Below are positions 55,211 through 63,747 of a stretch of DNA of 64,000 bases, piece by piece (position 1 is the first letter of the stretch; the number at the start of each line of letters is the position of its first letter). The notes below the pieces were generated by a model. It did not search any database. It was not told where the DNA came from and saw nothing but the letters and a program-made list of their open reading frames with translations. The position numbers were made by a program, and so were the translations under genes. The DNA is taken from the NCBI RefSeq assembly GCF_001270495.1, contig NZ_LGUR01000048.1:75654-139653 (forward strand). The letters run 5' to 3'. This stretch comes from Streptomyces viridochromogenes (GTDB taxonomy: Bacteria > Actinomycetota > Actinomycetes > Streptomycetales > Streptomycetaceae).

Positions 55211-55462
55211 TCAGGCTATCGCGCATCCGGGATCTCGCACGGCCGGGTCCCGTGTGGCCCGCCCCACAGAATGACCATGACTGCGGCAAAAGGGGGCGGC
55301 CGCCCTGTCCGGGAGAGGGGGGACATGGGCGGCCGCCGGGTGGGGGTACCGATTGCCGGACTCCCGTGGGGGTACGGTGCGCGTGCCCACTTTGCCGACG
55401 GCCATTCCTGTCCGCCCCGAATTCTTTTCTCGCCCCCGCCGCCCCTACCCGTCCCATCCCTT

Positions 55463-55624
55463 GAAGGGGCTCCGCCCCTTCGACCCCGCCAGGGGGCTCC
55501 GCCCCCTGGACCCCCATCGGCCTGCGGCCTCGTCCTCAAACGCCGGACGGGCTGGAGATGCACGCCGGCGTCGAAGAGAGCCGAGGCGAAGGGCCGGGTT
55601 CCAGGGGGCGGGGCCCCCTGGAAC
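55463..55624. repeat. Repeated hairpin block, including the terminator of the HTH-DUF2690 gene
   Basis: Three hairpins: GAAGGGG/CCCCTTC (55463-55481) and CCAGGGGG/CCCCCTGG (55489-55509), both with loop CTCCG, and GTTCCAGGGGG/CCCCCTGGAAC (55598-55624). Between them lies CCTCAAACGCCGGACGGGCTGG, which I recall as a very common Streptomyces intergenic sequence. The last hairpin sits 10 nt beyond the HTH gene stop and can terminate it. Confidence 0.7.
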
Positions 55625-55633
55625 GGGGCCCCG

Positions 55634-56863
55634 TTACTGCGTGCACCCCTCCTGACCAGCGGCCAGCGTCACGCAGGCCGTCGCGTCGCCCGCGTCCTTC
55701 ACGGCCACCATCGGGGTGTACGCGATGGTGTCGCCGGCGGCGGTGATCGTGCCGGTCTGCTTTGTCTTGCCGACCTTCACCACCACCTCGTCGCCCTGGG
55801 CGGCCTGCGTGACACGTCCCCATGCCGCGCCGCAGGTCTCGCTGTAGCGGACCTCGACCACGGCCGTGCCGACGGTCGCGGTCTTGGCGGTCGTCACGAG
55901 GTCACCGCTGCACCCCATGGCCTCCGCGTCCTTGCCGGTGCAGGAGTCACCGCTGCACTGCACGCCGGCCGGCAGATCGGGGTCGGTCGTCACGGACGGC
56001 GAGGGCGACTGCACCGCGTCCTCGTTCTTCTTCCCCCCGCCGTCGGTCAGGAAGAACACCGCGGCGATCACGACCAGCACACCGACGACCCCCGCGAGGA
56101 ACATCGTCAGCCGCCGCTTCCCGCCGCCCCCACCGGAGGGGGCACCGTGTCCCGGACGAGGCCCCTGCGGAGGCTCGCCGTACGGACTGGGCGTCCCCGG
56201 CGAACCGACCGCGCCGACCGCACCGGACTCCCCGGACAGCGCCGCTCCCGACGGACGACCGCCACTCGTCGGCGCCGGCCCCCGATACCCGGCGAGTCCC
56301 CACGAGTTGGCCTCGGAGGAGCCGCTGTCCCGGACGTCACCTCCGGTGGAGTCCCGTACCGACGAGTCCCGTACCTCCGGCGCCGTGGGCTGCGCGGGCA
56401 CCGGGGGCATGGTCGGTGCGACACCTGCCGGCCCCGCCACCCCGGGCGTCGCCGTCGCGCTCCCGCTCTTGCGGGCGGTCTTGGCCGCCTTCGCGCTCCC
56501 CTTGGCGTTCGCCGGCGGCGCCCCGAACTCGCTCAGTGCCGCGCGGGCCTGGGAGATCCGTATCGCCTCCATGGTCATGTCGTGGCGCATCTCGGAACGG
56601 CTCCACGCCCGTTCGGCGAGCTCCCACATCGTCGTCAGGTGAACGGGATTGGTGCCCGTGACCTCGGCGAGCGCCACGATTGCACCCTTGGGCGCGAGCA
56701 GCCGCCCGTTCAGATACCGCTCCCAGGACGTCTTGCTGTATCCCGTGCGGTCGGCCAACGCCGCGATGCTCAGACCGCTACGGTCCACGAGCCGACGCAG
56801 CTGGCTCGCGAACTCCCTGACCTGCGGATCGAGTTCATCCGGCAAGGCCCTCCAACGAGGCAT
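55634..56863 (-). CDS. HTH-transmembrane-DUF2690 protein
   Basis: 409 residues from the ATG at 56863. Residues ~14-80 form an XRE-type HTH: REFASQLRRLVDRSGLSIAALADRTGYSKTSWERYLNG. A helical region and a long Ala/Gly/Pro/Ser-rich linker follow, then one transmembrane helix (LTMFLAGVVGVLVVIAAVFFL, about 275-297). The exterior ~100 residues carry four Cys in the DUF2690 pattern: VQCSGDSCTGKDAEAMGCSGDL and YSETCGAAWGRV. DNA-binding inside and a Cys-rich domain outside suggest a one-component membrane regulator. It shares its HTH type with the next protein upstream. Confidence 0.82.
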   Translation of the reverse strand: MPRWRALPDELDPQVREFASQLRRLVDRSGLSIAALADRTGYSKTSWERYLNGRLLAPKGAIVALAEVTGTNPVHLTTMWELAERAWSRSEMRHDMTMEAIRISQARAALSEFGAPPANAKGSAKAAKTARKSGSATATPGVAGPAGVAPTMPPVPAQPTAPEVRDSSVRDSTGGDVRDSGSSEANSWGLAGYRGPAPTSGGRPSGAALSGESGAVGAVGSPGTPSPYGEPPQGPRPGHGAPSGGGGGKRRLTMFLAGVVGVLVVIAAVFFLTDGGGKKNEDAVQSPSPSVTTDPDLPAGVQCSGDSCTGKDAEAMGCSGDLVTTAKTATVGTAVVEVRYSETCGAAWGRVTQAAQGDEVVVKVGKTKQTGTITAAGDTIAYTPMVAVKDAGDATACVTLAAGQEGCTQ

Positions 56864-57276
56864 TACTTCCCCCCTCTTCCCCCCGGTTCGTGCTGGTGTT
56901 TCTCGCGTTCCCCCCGCGCGTGGTGCCCTCTGCCGAGTCCCCGTTCTGGCTACCCACAGGGATGCGCCCAGTAAGGATCTCAGTTCCCGGGGAGGGGGCG
57001 CACGGGAGCATTGGGACCGTGGGCATGCACCGTTGCACTCCCATCGGACCGCGTCCAGTGTTCCACCGGCTTCCCTCCCCCGCCGACACAACCCTGGCAG
57101 TAAGCCCTTGCCAACACGTGGGACACCCCGGACCGTCCCGATCGACCACGCTAGCCCGCTTGACGAACGACTTCCTTGCAAATCCGCGAACTTGTCAACA
57201 CATCGACACACAGAAAGCACATAAACGATCACTCACGTCACATGCGCCGCATTCGGACAAGTCCGGCCCGTGAGTG
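56864..57276. other. Intergenic region upstream of the HTH-DUF2690 gene
   Basis: 413 nt without a supported gene. Two sub-regions stand out: an AT-richer stretch at 57170-57240 with a TTGACA (minus strand, 57193-57198) that lacks a convincing -10, and an imperfect dyad TTGGCA...TGCCAG near 57090-57112. No conserved RNA motif was recognised. Confidence 0.6.
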
Positions 57277-57768
57277 TCATCCCAGCGCGATCATCCCGAT
57301 CACCATCAGCAGCATCAGAGCCGCGACCAGTACCCCGGCCACGACCAGCAGCCGACGCGACGGCGGCTCCGGTCCCTTCGGCGGCGCGTCCCACCAAGGC
57401 AGGGTGGGATCGTCCTCGTACGCCTCCCCGTCGCCGCCCGTCCCGCCGGCCTCGCCCGCCTCGTGCTCCGGCCTCGCCGACACCGTCACGGGCTTCGGCC
57501 AGGCCTGCACCGCCAGTTCCCAGCGGGCCCCGAAGCGCTCCGCCTCGTCCTTCCCGACGTCCGCCACCCGGCACAGCGCGACGACCGCCTGCCGCGGTGG
57601 GGGCTGGGTGGCGTTGAGGTAGCGCTGCCAGGACGACTTGCTGTACGCGGTGCGCGCCCCCAGCGCGACCAGGCTCAGCCCCGTACGGTCCTTGAGCTGC
57701 CGCAACTGCTCCACGAAGTGCCGCACCTCCGGCGGCAGATCGTCAGGCAGCGGCTGCCAGGCACCCAT
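57277..57768 (-). CDS. HTH-transmembrane protein related to its downstream neighbour
   Basis: 163 residues from the ATG at 57768 (a GTG one codon earlier is possible); GGAGGTGAG lies upstream. The HTH segment VRHFVEQLRQLKDRTGLSLVALGARTAYSKSSWQRYLN is clearly homologous to that of the DUF2690 protein (shared YSK-SW-RYLN). It ends with one transmembrane helix (LLVVAGVLVAALMLLMVIGMIAL) and almost no exterior part. So the same regulator type occurs with and without the Cys-rich sensor. Confidence 0.8.
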   Translation of the reverse strand: MGAWQPLPDDLPPEVRHFVEQLRQLKDRTGLSLVALGARTAYSKSSWQRYLNATQPPPRQAVVALCRVADVGKDEAERFGARWELAVQAWPKPVTVSARPEHEAGEAGGTGGDGEAYEDDPTLPWWDAPPKGPEPPSRRLLVVAGVLVAALMLLMVIGMIALG

Positions 57769-57980
57769 CACTCACCTCCGAACCAGATCCGAACGGGTCG
57801 GGTGACGACGTGGGACGGCGGCTTGGTTCCCGGACGGACCCCGACGTAGCGGAACGGTCACTTCCGTGCCACAGCGCACTGACAGGCGTTGAACAGCCTC
57901 TTCACCGTGCCCGAGGGTGAACGCGGACGGCGGCCCGTCCTTCCTCGGGGGAGAGGACGGGCCGCCGTCGTGCGAGCGCC

Positions 57981-58481
57981 TCAGCTGTCCACCGTGAAAT
58001 GCAGCGCGTCCTTCAGGAACGGGATCTTCAGCAACGGATCCGGCTGCGCCATCAACGCCAGCATCACGATCACGAGGCCCAGCACGCCGTACGTCACTAT
58101 GTCCGTGAAGCGGGAGCGCACGGCGAGCATGCCGACGCTCGGCAGGATCCAGCGCAGCACCGCACCGGCCAGCAGGGCGCTGCCGATCACCAGGGTGCCG
58201 GCCCGGAACACGTCGAGCGCGGTGATCAGCAGGCCCACCCCGACCAGCCCGAGCACCAGAAGCACCGGCCACTGCCGGGCGGGCGCCGGGGCGTCACCGG
58301 ATGCGGCGCGGCCGCCGCCCTCGGGGCGTGCCGTGTCCCTGGTGAACAGCGGGAAGCGGCGGGTGGTCCGCCGGGGCACACCGTCCGCGTCCGGGGCGCT
58401 CACCGGGTCCCGGACCTCGATCTCCTCCGCGGTGTCCTCCACGATCCCCTCCGCGCTGTCGGCGCGGCCGTCAGCCGACAC
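57981..58481 (-). CDS. DUF3017 membrane protein
   Basis: 166 residues. The first ~65 are acidic and disordered, then three transmembrane helices: [39 protein letters not shown] and [18 protein letters not shown]. The ending [20 protein letters not shown] is hydrophilic. This is the DUF3017 type, regularly found downstream of folD in Streptomyces; its function is unknown. Its start overlaps the folD 3' end by 11 nt. Confidence 0.8.
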   Translation of the reverse strand: MSADGRADSAEGIVEDTAEEIEVRDPVSAPDADGVPRRTTRRFPLFTRDTARPEGGGRAASGDAPAPARQWPVLLVLGLVGVGLLITALDVFRAGTLVIGSALLAGAVLRWILPSVGMLAVRSRFTDIVTYGVLGLVIVMLALMAQPDPLLKIPFLKDALHFTVDS

Positions 58482-59325
58482 TGCGCTCCGCCGCCTCGAC
58501 CACGTTGACCAGCAGCTGCGCCCGCGTCATCGGGCCCACGCCACCGGGGTTCGGGGAGATCCAGCCGGCCACCTCGGCGACACCGGGGTGGACGTCGCCC
58601 ACGATCTTGCCCTCGGCGCTGCGCGAGACACCGACGTCGAGGACGGCAGCGCCCGGCTTGACGTCCTCGGGGCGGATCAGGTGGGCGGAGCCCGCGGCGG
58701 CCACGATGATGTCCGCGCGCTTCAGGTGCGCGGACAGATCACGCGTCCCGGTGTGGCACTGGGTCACCGTGGCGTTCTCGCTGCGCCGGGTCAGCAGCAG
58801 CGGCATCGGACGGCCGATGGTGACACCGCGGCCGACGACCACCACCTCGGCGCCCTTGATCTCCACGCCGTACCGGCGCAGCAGGGTGAGCACGCCGTTG
58901 GGGGTGCAGGGCAGCGGGGCCGGCTCGCCCAGGACCAGGCGCCCGAGGTTCATCGGGTGCAGGCCGTCGGCGTCCTTGTCCGGGTCCATCAGTTCCAGGA
59001 TGCGGTTCTCGTCGATGCCCTTGGGGAGGGGCAGCTGGACGATGTAACCGGTGCAGGCCGGGTCCTCGTTCAGTTCGCGGACCACCGCCTCGATCTCCTC
59101 CTGCGTCGCCGTGTCGGGCAGTTCGCGCTGGATGGAGGCGATGCCGACCTGGGCGCAGTCGCGGTGCTTGCCGGCGACGTACTTCTGGCTGCCGGGGTCG
59201 TCCCCGACCAGGATCGTGCCGAGTCCGGGCGTGACGCCCTTCTCCTTCAGCGCCGCCACGCGGGCGGTCAGATCGGACTTGATCGCGGCTGCGGTGGCCT
59301 TGCCATCGAGAATCTGGGCGGTCAT
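58471..59325 (-). CDS. folD: Bifunctional methylenetetrahydrofolate dehydrogenase/cyclohydrolase
   Basis: 284 residues from the ATG at 59325. Conserved segments: [23 protein letters not shown] (active-site Lys in YVAGK), [41 protein letters not shown] (NADP binding) and [18 protein letters not shown]. It interconverts 5,10-methylene-THF and 10-formyl-THF, linking directly to GlyA and to the ZTP signal that regulates glyA in this window. No riboswitch was seen in the 275-nt gap upstream. Confidence 0.96.
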   Translation of the reverse strand: MTAQILDGKATAAAIKSDLTARVAALKEKGVTPGLGTILVGDDPGSQKYVAGKHRDCAQVGIASIQRELPDTATQEEIEAVVRELNEDPACTGYIVQLPLPKGIDENRILELMDPDKDADGLHPMNLGRLVLGEPAPLPCTPNGVLTLLRRYGVEIKGAEVVVVGRGVTIGRPMPLLLTRRSENATVTQCHTGTRDLSAHLKRADIIVAAAGSAHLIRPEDVKPGAAVLDVGVSRSAEGKIVGDVHPGVAEVAGWISPNPGGVGPMTRAQLLVNVVEAAERSVG

Positions 59326-59600
59326 GCCCCCATCCTCGCGGATGACGCCCTCCCGGTTCCAATCCGGGTCTCCCACCACCCGTGCCGCGGCATCTCCCCC
59401 CGTATCCGCTCATGATCAGCGATGTTGCACTTGCACAACACATAGGGAATGCGGCTGGACAAGTAAGAGGCGTCTAAAGAACGATGAGACGCTAGTGCCG
59501 CGGGCAGTACCGGGGGGACGAACCGCATCCGAAGAACTTCCTCCGAACCGTGCCACGCGTCGTCCCCGCACTGGATCAAAAACGGAGGAAGGACCGCTCG

Positions 59601-60233
59601 ATGAGCTTCGGCGACCCGAACAACCCTTACGGCCCGCCCCAGGGCCAGCAGCCCGGCTACCCGCCGCAGCAGCCCCCGGCGCAGCCCGGCTACGGCTACC
59701 CGCAGGGCGCTCCCCAGCAGCCGCCCGCCTACGGCTACCCGCAGGGCCAGCCGGCCCAGCCCGGCTACCCCGGTTACCCGGGCTACCCGGGGAACGCGAT
59801 GGCCATGGAGATGCCCGGCCTGATGAAGACCGCGCGCGTGCTGCTGTTCATCATGTCCGGCTTCCAGATCCTGTTCGGCATCATCGCCGGTGTCGCCATC
59901 GGTGCCGCCCAGGACCTGTCCAACGGCGTCGGCAGCGGCGACGACACCGACACCCTGGCCGGTCTCGGCTTCCTGGTCGCGGGCCTGCTGGTGGCGCTGG
60001 GCGCGCTCTCCATCTTCCTGGGCGTGAAGTTCAAGAACGGCGGCAGCGGCATCCGCATCACGACGATCGTCTACGCGTCGCTGATGATCCTCGGTGGCAT
60101 CGTGAACATGGTGAACGGCGGGGGCGGCTCGGCCACCTTCGGCGGGCTCATCTCCCTCGCCATCGCCGGCATCATCCTCGCCTCGATGGTCAACAGCGCG
60201 GCGTCGGCCTGGTTCAACCGCCCGCGTTACTGA
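59601..60233 (+). CDS. Proline/tyrosine/glycine-rich N-terminal membrane protein
   Basis: 210 residues from the ATG at 59601 (AACGGAGGAAGG upstream). Residues ~5-65 consist of PGY/QGQ/YGYPQG repeats, a low-complexity cytoplasmic extension. Three to four hydrophobic helices follow: VLLFIMSGFQILFGIIAGVA, GLGFLVAGLLVALGALSIFLG, ITTIVYASLMILGGIVNMV and ISLAIAGIILASMVNSA. Many actinobacteria have such Pro-rich DUF4190/Tic20-like membrane proteins; no activity is known. Confidence 0.72.
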   Translation: MSFGDPNNPYGPPQGQQPGYPPQQPPAQPGYGYPQGAPQQPPAYGYPQGQPAQPGYPGYPGYPGNAMAMEMPGLMKTARVLLFIMSGFQILFGIIAGVAIGAAQDLSNGVGSGDDTDTLAGLGFLVAGLLVALGALSIFLGVKFKNGGSGIRITTIVYASLMILGGIVNMVNGGGGSATFGGLISLAIAGIILASMVNSAASAWFNRPRY

Positions 60234-60324
60234 GCATTTCACCGAACTCGCCGAACTCGCCGAACGTTCACGCACGTTCACGCACGTTCATGCGTGACTG
60301 AAGAGTTCGCGCCATTTACCAGCC

Positions 60325-60361
60325 GGGGCCGTGTCTCACTCGTACGAGGGGGCACGGCCCC
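60325..60361 (+). terminator. Terminator hairpin downstream of the Pro-rich membrane protein gene
   Basis: GGGGCCGTG and CACGGCCCC form a perfect 9-bp stem; an inner CTC/GAG pair surrounds CTCGTACGAG. It precedes the promoter region of the FHA gene. Confidence 0.7.
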
Positions 60362-60415
60362 GCTGCGTCCCCTCTACTCTGGCGTGGGTAGCCGTCAGGC
60401 ACGGGGAGACGCACC

Positions 60416-61189
60416 TTGTACAGCATCATCGTGGTACCTCCGCCGACCACGGAGGACGAGACCGACCGCACCCAGCTCCGGCTGGCACCCGGCGAGCGCC
60501 TCGGCTTCGGCCGTTCCGCCGCCGACAACGACCTGACCATCGCGCACGACGGGGTGTCCCGCAGAGCGGGCGAGATCACCGCGCAGGGCGCCTTCTGGAT
60601 ATTGAGCAACCTCAGCCGGGAGCAGACGTACGTCGTCGAGAACCCGGAAGGGGCCGGCGAGCACATCAAGGTGGGGCCGGGGCGCCTGGACGCGCCGGTC
60701 CCCTTCGAGTTCTCGCGGATCGTGCTGCCGGCGGCCGGCGATCTGCTGCCGATCGAGGTGTGGGCGCCACGCCACGACTACCTCAGCTCCGAGGGTGGCC
60801 TGGACGGCGCGACCACCGCTCCCGCCTTCTCGGTGGACCGCACCAAGCGCTACTTCGCGGTCCTGGCCGCGCTGTGCGAATCGCGCCTGCGCGGCGAACC
60901 GCACGCCCCGCTGCCCACGGTCGACCAGGTGGTGGACCGGCTGCGCCCCAACTGGCCGGCCGCCTCCCGCACTTCCGTGCAGTGGAACATCGACTACCTC
61001 GCCGTGAAGCTGCGCCTCAAGCCCGGCCCGGAGACGGCGGACACGGGGCCGCGGCTCAACGGCAAGAAGGAGTCGCTGGTCTCCCTGGCGCTCCGGTTCG
61101 ACCTGGTGCGGGAGGACGACCTCGTCGTCCTGAGAGGGCCGCTGCGAGAGCCCTCGTCCGCCGCGGTGTCCGGCCGGCCGGCCCGGTGA
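60416..61189 (+). CDS. FHA-domain protein with C-terminal winged-helix-like domain (module 1)
   Basis: 257 residues. The start is a TTG, supported by alignment with the paralogue at 63007 (both begin MYS-VVPP). The FHA-like part (about 20-110) has LGFGRSAADNDL (Arg33), DGVSRRAGEI (Ser48) and ILSNLSREQTYVVENPEGAG. This is a shortened FHA signature; the usual SxxH His is not present. Residues ~140-245 (YFAVLAALCESRLRGEPHAPL, VDQVVDRLRPNWPAASRTSVQWNIDYLAVKL) look like a winged-helix. A TACTCT at 60375-60380 is a possible -10. Its stop overlaps the kinase GTG (GTGA). It probably binds a phosphothreonine on the kinase. Confidence 0.8.
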   Translation: MYSIIVVPPPTTEDETDRTQLRLAPGERLGFGRSAADNDLTIAHDGVSRRAGEITAQGAFWILSNLSREQTYVVENPEGAGEHIKVGPGRLDAPVPFEFSRIVLPAAGDLLPIEVWAPRHDYLSSEGGLDGATTAPAFSVDRTKRYFAVLAALCESRLRGEPHAPLPTVDQVVDRLRPNWPAASRTSVQWNIDYLAVKLRLKPGPETADTGPRLNGKKESLVSLALRFDLVREDDLVVLRGPLREPSSAAVSGRPAR

Positions 61190-62805
61190 CCGAGCCATAC
61201 GCCGTGCCGGTACCGAAGGGGTACCGGGTGGGGGCGTGGGAGGTGCGGGAGCCGATCGCCACGGGGGCGTTCGGGAGCGTGTACGAGGGCAGGCGCGTCG
61301 CGGCCGACGGGGACCGGCCCGACCTCCCGAAGACAGCGGCCCTGAAGTTCCTGCCCACCGGCACCGGCACCCCGCGCCAACTCACCCACCTGCGCGAACT
61401 CATCGAGCGCGAGGTCGAGTTGTACCGCCGGCTGAAGCAGCCGCGCCTGATCCGGATGTACGACACCCTCGTCGTCGACGACCCGGCAGGGCCAGCCCTC
61501 GACGGCGCCACCGTCCTCGTACTGGAGAGGGCGGAGGGCTCCCTGTCGGCCCTGGTCGCGGCGGAGCCCCGCCCCGCCGCCGGGCCCGCCCTGCTCGCGC
61601 AGATCTGCGAGGGGCTGGCGCAGCTGCACCGCGCGGGGTGGGTGCACGGGGATCTGAAGCCGGCCAACGTGCTGCTGATGCCGGACGGTTCGGCCCGGCT
61701 GGCCGACTTCAACATGGCGGCTGAGCTGGAGGGCACGCACGCGTACACGCCCGCCTTCTCGACCCCGGACTACACGCCGCCGGAGTTGCTGTGGTCGGAG
61801 ATCGGCGAACGCGGCCGCCGTATCCGCCCGTCGGCCGACGTGTGGGCGTTCGGTGTGCTGGCCCATCTGGTCCTCACCGACTCCTTCCCGCTGCCCGGCG
61901 CCACCCCGACGGCCCGCCGCGACGCCGGCGCCGCCTACGCCCGCGGCACCGACGAACTGCGTCTGTCGCCCGAACTCCCGGACGCCTGGCGGGAGATCGT
62001 GCGGGACTGTCTGGCCCGCACTCATGCCGACCGGATCCCCACCGGCGACCTGCTGCGGCGGGTCGAGGCAGCGGCGGGCACCGGCCGCTCCCCCCGGCTG
62101 CCCCGGAGGCTGCGCCCGCGCCACCGTCTCCGCCGTACGAAGGTCCTGGTCACTGCGGTCGCCGTCGTCGCCGCCTCGGTCCTCGGCTACGGCATCAGCG
62201 ACTGGGCGGACGTCGGCGGCTCGGACGGCTCGGGCGGCGAGAGCGAGAAGGTGACGCCCGCGACCTACGGCGCCGACGAGCTCCGTACCGACAAGGGCAT
62301 CCCGGCGGCGTATCGCCGTCTGATCGTCGACTCGGCCCACGACTGTGTCCAGCCGGAGGTCACCCCCGCCCTGATCGCCGCGCTGCTGAAGGCCGAGAGC
62401 GACTTCGACCCGGATCTCTCCGACCCCGCCAAGGACGAGTACGGCATCGCCCGCTGGACTCCGGCCGTCCTGCGCTGGTGGATCCGTGACGACGGTGTCC
62501 CCGCGAAGGAGACCCCGAGTCCGCCGATCACCCCCTCCGAGTCCATTCCGGCCGTGGGCCGCTATCTGTGCTTCATCGAGCCCCGGCTGCGGGCCGACCT
62601 GTCCGGCGACCGCCGGGTGCTGCTCGCCGCCGCCTACCGGACGTCGTTCAAGAAGGTGAACGACGCGGGCGGCGTTCCCCCGAAGAGCAGCGCCTACGCC
62701 ACCCGTGTCGCCCACTTCCTCAAGGAGTACACGCCTCAGGACCGCGACTACACCGCCCGTGTCGCTCAGTACTTGGAGGAGTACACCCCGCCCCGGAAGG
62801 CGTGA
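61186..62805 (+). CDS. Ser/Thr protein kinase with extracytoplasmic lytic-transglycosylase-like domain (module 1)
   Basis: 539 residues from a GTG overlapping the FHA stop. Kinase domain ~10-300: glycine loop ATGAFGSVYEG, Lys54 in AALKFLP, Glu of helix C in EREVELY, catalytic loop HGDLKPAN (Asp156), metal loop DFN (174-176, in place of DFG), TPDYTPPEL and DVWAFGV. One transmembrane helix at ~319-338. The exterior ~200 residues contain PALIAALLKAESDFDPDLSDP with Glu404 and YGIARWTPAVLRWW, matching the SLT (soluble lytic transglycosylase) pattern ExSxFxP...G...P. It ends in two copies of Y-RVA-L-EYTP. It may sense peptidoglycan or cut it. Confidence 0.85.
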   Translation: MTEPYAVPVPKGYRVGAWEVREPIATGAFGSVYEGRRVAADGDRPDLPKTAALKFLPTGTGTPRQLTHLRELIEREVELYRRLKQPRLIRMYDTLVVDDPAGPALDGATVLVLERAEGSLSALVAAEPRPAAGPALLAQICEGLAQLHRAGWVHGDLKPANVLLMPDGSARLADFNMAAELEGTHAYTPAFSTPDYTPPELLWSEIGERGRRIRPSADVWAFGVLAHLVLTDSFPLPGATPTARRDAGAAYARGTDELRLSPELPDAWREIVRDCLARTHADRIPTGDLLRRVEAAAGTGRSPRLPRRLRPRHRLRRTKVLVTAVAVVAASVLGYGISDWADVGGSDGSGGESEKVTPATYGADELRTDKGIPAAYRRLIVDSAHDCVQPEVTPALIAALLKAESDFDPDLSDPAKDEYGIARWTPAVLRWWIRDDGVPAKETPSPPITPSESIPAVGRYLCFIEPRLRADLSGDRRVLLAAAYRTSFKKVNDAGGVPPKSSAYATRVAHFLKEYTPQDRDYTARVAQYLEEYTPPRKA

Positions 62806-62866
62806 ACCTGAGAGTTCTGAGGTACCGCGCGCGGGCGACCGGGTCCACCGTGGTCCTGTCCCCGCC

Positions 62867-62908
62867 TCGCGGCTTCCGGCTCCCTCGGGGGAGGGTCGGA
62901 GGCCGCGA
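62867..62908 (+). terminator. Terminator hairpin after kinase module 1
   Basis: TCGCGGC / GCCGCGA outer arms, with inner TTCCGGCTCCCTC pairing mostly with GAGGGTCGGAG around GGGG. It separates the two tandem modules. Confidence 0.65.
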
Positions 62909-63006
62909 CGCGCCATACAGCGCCAAAGCTTCGCTTCCGCAATCAGGTCTCCCTTACTCTTTCCCATGTTGAACGTTGAACTGGGGATCTTGAGGGGGAC
63001 AGGTCC

Positions 63007-63747
63007 ATGTACAGCGTCATCGTCGTGCCGCCGACCTGCGGCAGCGTGGACGACCAGGTGCGTATCGCCTCCGGTGAGCGGCTCTCGTTCGGCAGGGCCG
63101 CGCCGGACGGCGGCCTGACCATCGCGCACGAAGGGGTGCCCCGGGTCGCCGGGGAGATCACCGCCCACCGGTCCTTCTGGCTGCTCAGCAATCTCAGCGA
63201 GCACCAGACCTACGTGGTGGAGAACCCTGAGGGCGCGGGAGAACACCTCAAGATCGCGCCGGGCCGTCTCGAAGCCCCCGTACCGTTCGAGTTCGCGCGG
63301 GTGGTCCTGCCCGCCGCGGGAGACCTGCTCACCTTCGACGTCTGGGCACCGCGCCACGCCTTCCGCAGCGCCGACCGCCAAGGGCTCCCCGGCCCCGTCA
63401 CGGCCCCGGCGTTCGCCCTGGACCGCACCAGCAGGTACTTCGCGGTGCTGACCGCCCTGTGCGAGCCGCGGCTGCGCGGGGAGCCGCACGCGCCGCTGCC
63501 GGCCGTGGAGCAGTTGGTGGAGCGGCTGCGGGGCGTCTGGCCGACGGTCAGCCGGTCCGCCGTGTACTGGAACATCGACTACCTGACCCTCAAACTCCGG
63601 CTGCGTCCCGGCCCCGAGACCGCCGAGCCCGGACAGCGAGTCAACGGCAAGAAGGAGTCACTGGTGTCCCTCGCGCTCCGCTTCGACCTGGTCCGCGAGG
63701 ACGACCTGACGGTGCTGGCGGCCCCCGTCGGTGAGGCGCTGCGATGA
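63007..63747 (+). CDS. FHA-like protein with winged-helix-like domain (module 2)
   Basis: 246 residues; a paralogue of the protein at 60416 over its whole length. Shared segments include ITIAHxGV, AGEITA, LSNLSE, QTYVVENPEGAGEH, PFEFxRxVLPAAGDLL and NGKKESLVSLALRFDLVREDDL. Arg30 (SFGRAAP) is kept, but the Ser of the phospho-binding segment is Pro here (EGVPRVAGE, Pro45), so phosphothreonine binding is doubtful. TACTCT at 62955-62960 is a possible -10, as in module 1; TTGAACGTTGAAC lies after it. Its TGA overlaps the ATG of the next kinase (ATGA). Confidence 0.8.
   Translation: MYSVIVVPPTCGSVDDQVRIASGERLSFGRAAPDGGLTIAHEGVPRVAGEITAHRSFWLLSNLSEHQTYVVENPEGAGEHLKIAPGRLEAPVPFEFARVVLPAAGDLLTFDVWAPRHAFRSADRQGLPGPVTAPAFALDRTSRYFAVLTALCEPRLRGEPHAPLPAVEQLVERLRGVWPTVSRSAVYWNIDYLTLKLRLRPGPETAEPGQRVNGKKESLVSLALRFDLVREDDLTVLAAPVGEALR

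Noticed and set aside
55271..56974. 567-codon open frame on the plus strand
   Set aside because: It is antisense to the HTH-DUF2690 gene and extends through intergenic hairpin repeats; composition is Arg/Pro/Gly-rich as in other shadow frames of high-GC DNA.
57170..57240. TTGACA as a strong promoter for the HTH-DUF2690 gene
   Set aside because: At 17 or 18 nt spacing there is no TAnnnT-like hexamer (GGAAGT or GAAGTC instead), so only the AT-rich character is reported.
59326..59600. Riboswitch upstream of folD
   Set aside because: I searched the leader for the ZTP (GGGAGCGRCC, CCGCCUGGGC) and THF consensus halves and saw neither.
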